This document shows, one piece after another, positions 56,921 through 64,000 of a stretch of 64,000 nt of DNA (the stretch's first letter is position 1; the number at the start of each line of letters is the position of its first letter). Where the stretch lies: positions 868,001 through 932,000 of the forward strand of contig CANLSQ010000001.1 in NCBI GenBank assembly GCA_947493955.1, given 5' to 3'. A model generated the notes under the pieces. The model saw only the letters and a program-made list of their open reading frames with translations. It did no database searches and was not told where the DNA came from. A program made the translations under genes and the position numbers. This DNA is from an uncultured Sphingomonadaceae bacterium (lineage in GTDB: Bacteria; Pseudomonadota; Alphaproteobacteria; Sphingomonadales; Sphingomonadaceae).

Positions 56921-57170
56921 CGGTAGCTTTACGCGAGTCGCTATGGGTGATTGCTGCCAGCTTTGCGGCTGTTTGCCTGCGGTTCGCGCCAGAAACTGGC
57001 CGAAAATGTCCGAAATTGGACCAATTTTAACGATTTGACATAAATATTACATCTTTGACCCAAAAATCGGCGGTTTTCCTTTGACTCAAGGGGGCTTCTT
57101 GTTGTTACTGACCCCAGACAAAGTCGCGATTCAATCAAGAATTGCTTTTAGAGAAGGGGGGATACCCATT

Positions 57171-57446
57171 ATGAATAAACAGGATCTTATCAGTAGCGTA
57201 GCAGATCACAGTGGTCTCAGCAAAAGCGATGCCGGCAAAGCCGTTGACGCAGTTTTCGATTCTATCACAGGTTCACTGAAGAGCGGCAATGAAGTCCGTC
57301 TCGTCGGTTTTGGAACATTTTCTACATCAAAGCGTAAAGCTTCTACAGGCCGTAACCCACGCACGGGTGAGCCAATGCAGATTCCTGCATCTACACAAGC
57401 AAAATTCAAAGCCGGCAAGGGCTTGAAGGACGCCGTTAACAAATAA
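57171..57446 (+). CDS. hup: HU-family DNA-binding protein
   Basis: 91 residues from ATG 57171 (MNKQDLISSVADHSGLSKSD), with GAAGGGGGG upstream; the frame's earlier start at 57081 adds non-HU residues. Beta-arm signature VRLVGFGTFSTSKRKASTGR then NPRTGEPMQIPAS. Bends and compacts DNA as a dimer. Lies downstream of lon, with its own 250-base leader region and two strong terminators behind it. Confidence 0.97.
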   Translation: MNKQDLISSVADHSGLSKSDAGKAVDAVFDSITGSLKSGNEVRLVGFGTFSTSKRKASTGRNPRTGEPMQIPASTQAKFKAGKGLKDAVNK

Positions 57447-57453
57447 ATAAATT

Positions 57454-57483
57454 GGGGAAGTGCCTGGGCACTTCCCCTTTTTT
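57454..57483 (+). terminator. Rho-independent terminator of hup, first
   Basis: GGGGAAGTGCC and GGCACTTCCCC form an 11-bp perfect stem with a very short loop, directly followed by six T. It begins 8 bases after the hup stop. A textbook intrinsic terminator. Confidence 0.93.
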
Positions 57484-57505
57484 CGCGCTTTGTTTGAAAA
57501 ATTCA

Positions 57506-57534
57506 GGCGGGTTCCAATGGAGCCCGCCTTTTTT
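57506..57534 (+). terminator. Rho-independent terminator of hup, second
   Basis: GGCGGGTTCC and GGAGCCCGCC pair (10 bp, one G-U) around AAT, followed by six T. Lies 23 bases after the first terminator and would catch read-through from the highly expressed HU gene. Confidence 0.9.
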
Positions 57535-57748
57535 CATTTTTATCTGGATAGAAATTCGCACAGGCGAAGTGGCAAGTCAGGATAATGGCCGCGAAAATCC
57601 GGCAAAATGGATTATCTTTCACGTACGAAAATAGCAATCGGCCGATAAATGTTCCATCGATGCCAGATTTCCGATACTAGCTGTCTTGTCAGTAAAGGCT
57701 GCGAGCTCGAGAAAGCGAAGTTTTGTTGGTATGGAAGGATATTGGCCG

Positions 57749-58090
57749 ATGAAGAGAGCATTGATTTCTGCCACATTGTTTGCATTGCTTGCCAGTTCTA
57801 CAGCTGCTTTTGCTTCCGGTACGAGCCCCCGTGGCGGTGCAGGAGACGATTGGGGCACGAATATCGTGCGAGGTAACAATAGCCGTTTCTCAAATAAGGA
57901 TCGTCTGATCTCCCAGGGGCGCGCGCAAGTGCGCAAATACATCACCTGCAAAAGCTGCAAGTATCATGACAAGCTCAATCGTGAAACAGCGCCCGAAGTC
58001 GCTCAGGCTGTGCGCGCTGGTCGTTTCAAGATCAGAGACGCTCGACGTAACGCTGTGCTCGCCTATTTGAACGAACGTTACGGCCTCTGA
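57749..58090 (+). CDS. Small secreted protein with CxxC motif, hypothetical
   Basis: 113 residues from ATG 57749 (MKRALISATLFALLASSTAA, cleavage near AFA-SG); GGAAGGA lies upstream. The mature protein starts with a Gly/Ser-rich stretch (SGTSPRGGAGDDWG), then a basic helical part with a single CxxC in ITCKSCKYHDKL and many Arg/Lys. I do not recognise a family. CxxC after export suggests a metal site or redox function, but the lack of a thioredoxin fold leaves this open. Confidence 0.65.
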   Translation: MKRALISATLFALLASSTAAFASGTSPRGGAGDDWGTNIVRGNNSRFSNKDRLISQGRAQVRKYITCKSCKYHDKLNRETAPEVAQAVRAGRFKIRDARRNAVLAYLNERYGL

Positions 58091-58330
58091 CTATAATCAC
58101 TAGATGAACCCGCAATAGGGATTGCTAGACCACTCATCGTAGCAGGGCATTATCTCGCGAGAAAAGCGTGTGGCTGCGGAAGGCGTGAAAATAAAGGGTC
58201 TGCTTTCGGGATAAAGCGGACCATGTTCGTGAACAGGGCGAGTGTGCTTGCATCATTCGGGATGATCGCAATTAGAACTATTTCAGGTTGCTGAAAACAA
58301 TCCGCCGGATTGTTTTTGGATCCGCGAAAA

Positions 58331-58406
<76 letters not shown>

Positions 58407-58425
58407 CTACTTTCGATATGCATGT

Positions 58426-58453
58426 CATATAGGTCTCATCTTGCACAGAACAA
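58426..58453 (-). promoter_or_regulatory. Candidate sigma-70 promoter for tRNA-Lys
   Basis: Reading leftward: TTGTTC, 16-base spacer, TATATG, ending 20 bases before the tRNA 5' end. Plausible position; hexamer match is moderate. Confidence 0.35.
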
Positions 58454-58476
58454 CCGTCTGATGGACTATCTTGACT

Positions 58477-59589
58477 TTATCCAAATGTCCCGCTGCGGCG
58501 GCCCGGATGACGGTCTATTGCCATTAATATCCCGATACAGATCATGATCGTCATCATCGATGACCCACCGTGACTGAGAAAGGGCAGGGGAATACCCACC
58601 ACGGGGGCCAGTCCCATGACCATCATCAGGTTGATTGCAACGTAGAAGAATATTGTCGTCGATAGGCCGGCAGCCAAAAGCTGGGAGAAACGGGTCTTGG
58701 CCTTCATTGCAACACCCAAGCCCCACCGGAATAGCAGGAAAAAACCGGTCAGGACCGCAACGCCGCCCATCAGACCCCATTCCTCCGCCATTGTTGCAAA
58801 GACAAAGTCCGTGTGCCCTTCGGGGAGGTAATCGAGGTGGCTTTGTGTGCCATTGAGGAAGCCTTTGCCAAAAATTCCGCCGGACCCGATGGCGATTTTG
58901 GATTGGCTGATATGGTACCCCGCGCCCAAAGGATCATTTTCGGGGTTGAGGAATGTAGTCACCCGGCGCTGTTGATATTCTTCAAGCGCGAAGAAATAGG
59001 CAAGGGGGGCGATGACGGCAACCGCTGCCGCTCCACCGACAAACAGCCGCATCGGCAATCCGGCAAGGAAGGCGACGGTCATGGCTCCGGCCACAACAGT
59101 GATTGTTGTACCAAGATCGGGTTGCAGCAGGATCAACGCGCACGGAAATGCGAGCAACACCAATAGCGGCCAAATGGCTGCCCATGTTCTGATCTGGCCC
59201 GCCGGCAATAAATCATAAAAACGGGCGACCGCGAGAATGATTGCGGGTTTCATGAGTTCCGAAGGTTGAATGCGGATGAAACCAAGGCTCAGCCATCTTT
59301 GGCTACCACCGCGAACCGCGCCCATCAGTTCCACGCCGAGAAGCATGATGACAACGGTAATATAAACAGGGAATGCAATTGTTTTCCAGAAATTCTCCTT
59401 CAGCCGGGAGAAGACTATCGCCATGCCGAGAAACACCAGAAATCGTGCCATATGCAGACCGGCCCAAGGTGTCAGGCTACCTCCTGCCGCTGAATAGAGC
59501 ACAACAAAGCCGAAGCTCGCCATGACAAGCAACAGTAATATTGTTTTCCAGGGAAGTTGCGCAATGGGCGCAGGAATGAAATCGTTCAA
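58477..59589 (-). CDS. rodA: Rod-shape SEDS glycosyltransferase RodA
   Basis: 370 residues with ten or so membrane helices of the SEDS family; conserved QPDLGTTITVVAGAMTVAFL, GSGGIFGKGFLNGTQSHLDY, PEGHTDFVFATMAEEWGL and the C-terminal GIPLPFLSHGGSSMM. Polymerises lipid II with PBP2 during elongation. TTG start, 3 bases after the mrdA stop, in the last position of the mre operon. Confidence 0.96.
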   Translation of the reverse strand: MNDFIPAPIAQLPWKTILLLLVMASFGFVVLYSAAGGSLTPWAGLHMARFLVFLGMAIVFSRLKENFWKTIAFPVYITVVIMLLGVELMGAVRGGSQRWLSLGFIRIQPSELMKPAIILAVARFYDLLPAGQIRTWAAIWPLLVLLAFPCALILLQPDLGTTITVVAGAMTVAFLAGLPMRLFVGGAAAVAVIAPLAYFFALEEYQQRRVTTFLNPENDPLGAGYHISQSKIAIGSGGIFGKGFLNGTQSHLDYLPEGHTDFVFATMAEEWGLMGGVAVLTGFFLLFRWGLGVAMKAKTRFSQLLAAGLSTTIFFYVAINLMMVMGLAPVVGIPLPFLSHGGSSMMTIMICIGILMAIDRHPGRRSGTFG

Positions 59590-59592
59590 TGC

Positions 59593-61563
59593 CTATTGCC
59601 CCACTTCGGCAGCAGGACCCTCGCCATCTGTCTCGGCTTGAGGTGGTGGGACGCGCCCTTCGGCTATTGCTTTTTCCAGCTCCTTTTGCGCGCGATAAGC
59701 GGCGAGCTGGCGATCCATGCGTTCGGATATTGTTCCGCCCCAGCTTTCCTCCATGGCCAGCAGTTTTTCCATGGCCTGCTCGCGATCATAGAGAAACGTC
59801 AGGACATCCCGCGCAACCGGATAAGCGGATGACGACCCGCCGCCATGCTGAATCACGACAGACGCGGCATAGCGCGGGTTATCGACGGGTGCGAAGCAAA
59901 CAAACAGTCCATGGTCGCGAAATTTCCAGGGCACATCGCGCCCTCCACGTCCATATTTGAGACTGACGACCTGTGCCGTACCGGTTTTACCACCCAGTTT
60001 GACATCTTCGACTGGCAGCCGCGCGCGTCTTGCCGTCCCCACACCATTCACCACTTCGCTCATTGCTTCGCGTACATAGGACAGATGCTCAGGTGAAATA
60101 TCTAGCGGTGGAGCGGAGGTCCGTTTTTCCTCAGACAGCAGTCTGGCTTCCAGTTTCCTTCCCGATGCCATGCGAGCGGTCATCACACAAAGTTGCAGCG
60201 GATTGGACAAGAAAAAACCCTGTCCGATGGCGCTATTAACCGTATCAAAATTGGCCCATTCGCGTTCGTGGCGCTTCTTGATCCATTGTGTGTCTGGAAC
60301 CGTACCATAGCTTTGCGAGGCGACCGGCAGATCATATTTGGCGCCCAATCCAAGCTCCCGCGCCATCAGCGCGATCGCGTCATATCCGATGCGCAAGGCC
60401 ATTTTGTAGAAATAGGTATCACAGCTTTGAGCGTTCGCCCGCTTCATGTTCACGCTGCCATGGGTGCTGTGGCAATTGAAGAAGCGGTTGCCTACCCGCA
60501 ATCCACCGGGGCAGCTCACGGTTTCTTCAGGATCAATACCGGCCCGCAGTAAAGCAAGCGACACCATCGGCTTGATTGTCGAACCAGGCGGAAACAGACC
60601 CTTTAACGATTTGTCACGCAGGGGAACATGATCGTCGTCGCGTAACATGCCATATTCGGTTTGCCCGATCCCGTCCGAGAAGCTGTTCGGATCGAAAGAC
60701 GGCATGGACGTCATCGTCAAAATATCACCGGTCTCGCAATCCATAACCACCACCGAACCGGATTCAGGGCCCAGTCGGCGAGCAGCATATTCCTGTAAAT
60801 CAATGTCGAGGGTCAGTTGTAAGGCTTTGCCCGGTGTATCGGGTCGACTATCGAGTTCACGTACTATTTTGCCGCGCGCTGTCACCTCAACGCGCTTCGC
60901 TCCAGGTTTGCCTTGCAGGCGGTCCTCAAAGGTTTTTTCCAGGCCGTCCTTGCCGATTTTATATCCTGGCGTGACCAGTATCGGGTCGGGGTTTTCCTTA
61001 TACTCTTCGGCAGAAGCAATACCGACATAACCCACGAGATGGCCAACAGCTGCCCCGGTTGGATAAAAGCGGGAAAAGCCCTGTCGCGGGGATACGCCGG
61101 GCAAATCGGGCAGGCGGACGCTGACAGCAGCAAAATTTTCCCAATCCAAGCCAGTTGCAACCTGAACAGGCTGGAAACTGCTGGCCTGTGTCAATTCCTT
61201 GTTGATCCGGTCGATTTCCTCCTGATCCAGCGACAGGAGTTGGGCCAGTGTCGCAACAGTTTTGTCTTTGTCGCGCATCCGGTCAGGAATGAGGTCAACG
61301 CGGAAATCCGTCTTGTTGTTGGCAATTGGTTTGCCGTTGCGATCAATCAGCCATCCGCGCCGCGGTGGTACCAGTGTCAGATTGACGCGATTGCTTTCAG
61401 ACAGGAGTTGATAGCGTTCATTTTCCGCCACCGAAATATAGGCCATGCGTCCGGCGAGCAGGACGCCGATGCCGGCTTGCAATCCACCGATCACCGTTGC
61501 GCGGCGGGAAAAAGTCAGCGCCTGAACCGCGCCGCTAATGGTTTTGCCCCCGCCAATACTCAT
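59593..61563 (-). CDS. mrdA: Penicillin-binding protein 2 (elongation transpeptidase)
   Basis: 656 residues from ATG 61563, whose ATGA overlaps the mreD stop; Met at 61578 is an alternative. One N-terminal membrane helix (ATVIGGLQAGIGVLLAGRMA), a pedestal domain, then the transpeptidase with SxxK in PPGSTIKPMVSLALL, SxN-equivalent AQSCDTYFY, and KTG in LGGKTGTAQVV. Cross-links peptidoglycan along the side wall with RodA. The tail is Glu/Ala-rich. Confidence 0.96.
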   Translation of the reverse strand: MSIGGGKTISGAVQALTFSRRATVIGGLQAGIGVLLAGRMAYISVAENERYQLLSESNRVNLTLVPPRRGWLIDRNGKPIANNKTDFRVDLIPDRMRDKDKTVATLAQLLSLDQEEIDRINKELTQASSFQPVQVATGLDWENFAAVSVRLPDLPGVSPRQGFSRFYPTGAAVGHLVGYVGIASAEEYKENPDPILVTPGYKIGKDGLEKTFEDRLQGKPGAKRVEVTARGKIVRELDSRPDTPGKALQLTLDIDLQEYAARRLGPESGSVVVMDCETGDILTMTSMPSFDPNSFSDGIGQTEYGMLRDDDHVPLRDKSLKGLFPPGSTIKPMVSLALLRAGIDPEETVSCPGGLRVGNRFFNCHSTHGSVNMKRANAQSCDTYFYKMALRIGYDAIALMARELGLGAKYDLPVASQSYGTVPDTQWIKKRHEREWANFDTVNSAIGQGFFLSNPLQLCVMTARMASGRKLEARLLSEEKRTSAPPLDISPEHLSYVREAMSEVVNGVGTARRARLPVEDVKLGGKTGTAQVVSLKYGRGGRDVPWKFRDHGLFVCFAPVDNPRYAASVVIQHGGGSSSAYPVARDVLTFLYDREQAMEKLLAMEESWGGTISERMDRQLAAYRAQKELEKAIAEGRVPPPQAETDGEGPAAEVGQ

Positions 61564-62075
61564 ATCGATACCCGCCAATTGTCAATTGTTCCGATCAAGC
61601 GGGTTACAAAGGGGTAGAGCAGGATCGACAACAGAATCTGTGGCACCAATATCTCAAGGCGCAGCAGGTTGCTCTGAAAGTCGATGATCAGCATGCCGCA
61701 TATTAGCACAAAAATGATCGAAAGGGAGGCTATAAGCCAATCCTGCCAATAATCCCTGCCAACGCCGCGCCGGTCGAGCGTTTCCAGGGCCAGAAAAACC
61801 AGTGACCATAAAAAGGCCGCGCTGCCAAAGGGTTGTCCGCTGAACATGTCATCAACCATGCCGAGAGGGAAACCAGCCCATACTGGCCAGTAGCCCGGGC
61901 GGATCAAACGCCACGAGAGCAGCACCAGAAGACCCATTGGCGGAAGGATCGGATAGTCGGTGATCAGCGGCAGGGCCGTGATCATTGAACCGATTATGAC
62001 GGTGATCGACGGAATGAATTTGATACGAAACTGCGATGGTTGCCGATTGATGCGGGAGCGATAGGGTCTTGCCAC
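61560..62075 (-). CDS. mreD: Rod-shape protein MreD
   Basis: 171 residues, GTG start overlapping the mreC stop by one base (TAGTG). Five hydrophobic helices; WAGFPLGMVDDMFSGQPFGS is the family's typical segment. Inner-membrane member of the elongasome. Confidence 0.92.
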   Translation of the reverse strand: MARPYRSRINRQPSQFRIKFIPSITVIIGSMITALPLITDYPILPPMGLLVLLSWRLIRPGYWPVWAGFPLGMVDDMFSGQPFGSAAFLWSLVFLALETLDRRGVGRDYWQDWLIASLSIIFVLICGMLIIDFQSNLLRLEILVPQILLSILLYPFVTRLIGTIDNWRVSI

Positions 62076-62983
62076 TATTCGCCGCCTTCCGCTTCGGCAT
62101 CATCCCTGTCGATTTCTTCCTGTTTGATCGCGGCAACGGTTTCTGCCTGAAACATGGGTTGGACGATGACATGGCTGACCTTTGCGGCGTTTGCCAATAT
62201 CCGTGCAATCGCGCCGGTATCGGTTTTGCGGATTACCACAGCGACAGGAATGCCTGGCGCATACAGGCCGCCGCTGCCCGATGTAATCAGCAAATCGCCG
62301 CCCTTGAACGGATTGGTACCCAGGTTAATCGGACGCACGTCAACTGTGCCATCTGCGCGGCCCGTCGCAAAGGCGGGCAGTTCGTCACTGGCGCGTTTGA
62401 CGGGCGTCACGTTCTGGCTGTCGGAGACCAGCAATATCCGAGCGGTTGTCGGGCCAGCTTCCAAAACCCGTCCGACGAGGCCCTCAGGTGCGCGGACTGG
62501 TTGTCCGATCAAAATACCATCGGTGGTGCCCAATCCAAGTGTCGCCATGCGCCGGGAGCTTGATGATGTCGAACTGATCAGCCGCGCCATACCGATTGCA
62601 TCGGGCACTTCCTTGTCGAGATCGAGCAGCCGCTTCAACCGTTCATTCTCTTGTTTCAGCGCGCGCGCTTCCAGTATCTCGATGCGGTTGCTTCTCAACT
62701 CACGTTCCATGGCGGCATTTTTGGAAGCCGCGTTGAAATAGGCGGAAATATTGTCACCGGCGTTGCCAGTCGCCCCGCCAACTTCAGCCAGGGTTTTGCT
62801 GACCGGGGCCGTTGCTTCCGCGCCAATAGTGCGAAGGACAGCAAATCCTTGAGGATCGAAAATGGAGATAAGCAGCAGCAGGAGACCGACGACAGCTCCC
62901 AATATGCCCAGTAAGTAGCTGGCGAATATGCTATATTGCGCCCGCTTGGAAAATCCTGGGCGCCGGTTTCGTGGCGGCGCCAT
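62075..62983 (-). CDS. mreC: Rod-shape protein MreC
   Basis: 302 residues: one N-terminal membrane helix (IFASYLLGILGAVVGLLLLL), coiled coil (ILEARALKQENERLKRLLDL), then the double beta-barrel with VLEAGPTTARILLVSDSQNV and GDLLITSGSGGLYAPGIPVA. Periplasmic scaffold of the elongasome. The short tail after VIVQPMFQ is acidic (DRDDAEAEGGE). Confidence 0.95.
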   Translation of the reverse strand: MAPPRNRRPGFSKRAQYSIFASYLLGILGAVVGLLLLLISIFDPQGFAVLRTIGAEATAPVSKTLAEVGGATGNAGDNISAYFNAASKNAAMERELRSNRIEILEARALKQENERLKRLLDLDKEVPDAIGMARLISSTSSSSRRMATLGLGTTDGILIGQPVRAPEGLVGRVLEAGPTTARILLVSDSQNVTPVKRASDELPAFATGRADGTVDVRPINLGTNPFKGGDLLITSGSGGLYAPGIPVAVVIRKTDTGAIARILANAAKVSHVIVQPMFQAETVAAIKQEEIDRDDAEAEGGE

Positions 62984-63027
62984 GCTTGCTTATCCTCCCG
63001 CTTTCTTCATTCTGGTCAAATCATTTA

Positions 63028-64000
<973 letters not shown>

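Larger units (their letters stand above)
57447..57748. other. Intergenic region downstream of hup
   Basis: About 300 bases. The first 90 hold two tandem terminators, listed separately. The remaining ~200 bases show no gene and should contain the promoter of the small secreted protein; I cannot pick a convincing -35/-10 pair. Confidence 0.6.

Noticed and set aside
57035-57109. TTGACA (57035) and TTGACT (57081) as hup promoter -35 boxes
   Set aside because: Neither has a convincing -10 at 16-18 bases; the better one (GTTACT after 17 bases) is too weak to list.

Overview
This window is chromosomal DNA from an alphaproteobacterium, most probably a member of the Sphingomonadales. The evidence is the mre/mrd order, the ffs-dnaX-ybaB block, a truncated HPr kinase beside chvG/chvI and pckA, and a complete exosortase A (XrtA) exopolysaccharide locus of the sphingomonad type. 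The genus is inferred only (Sphingorhabdus/Parasphingorhabdus/Sphingopyxis-like). No phage, insertion sequence, plasmid gene or CRISPR array was seen. Both edges cut genes: an S8 autotransporter protease on the left and mreB on the right.

1-14.3 kb is a surface and signalling region. It holds a subtilisin-like autotransporter with GNIDPF-type repeats, a periplasmic TPR/GGDEF/EAL protein, a 1391-residue YadA-like trimeric adhesin, and a divergent membrane regulator that joins a 7TMR-DISM sensor to an AraC-type DNA-binding domain. A DMT exporter, a GcvA-like LysR regulator and a RidA-family protein without the catalytic arginine follow. trxB is at 14.6 kb.

15.6-34.2 kb is the XrtA/PEP-CTERM exopolysaccharide locus. 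Leftward run an acyltransferase, an acyl carrier protein and two alpha/beta hydrolases. Rightward run an acyl-CoA ligase, a PLP decarboxylase, Wza-like export lipoprotein, Wzz-like chain-length protein, tyrosine autokinase, outer-membrane barrel, ExeA-like ATPase, polysaccharide deacetylase, FemAB-like acyltransferase, glycosyltransferase, exosortase fused to an EpsI domain, and an asparagine-synthase-like amidotransferase. Most genes overlap or nearly touch, which implies tight co-expression. The ligase/ACP/decarboxylase/hydrolase set looks like a small-molecule pathway feeding polymer decoration; its product is unknown to me and is the best candidate here for undescribed biology.

34.2-44.7 kb is housekeeping: truA, fmt (carrying an in-frame palindromic repeat insertion), a repeat-rich gap, recR, def (with a His-rich loop), rmuC, a lipoprotein gene, and a leftward seven-gene operon chvI-chvG-hprK-rapZ-EIIA(Man)-HPr-rRNA/tRNA methyltransferase. 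pckA diverges from chvI across a spacer holding a repeated operator-like motif.

46.6-58.1 kb holds two poorly characterised genes, an alpha/beta hydrolase, two tandem cysteine desulfurases with a 2Fe-2S ferredoxin and a class A beta-lactamase, the SRP RNA, dnaX, ybaB, lon, an HU gene with two tandem terminators, and a small secreted CxxC protein. 58.3-64 kb holds tRNA-Lys(CUU) and the leftward cell-shape operon mreB-mreC-mreD-mrdA-rodA.
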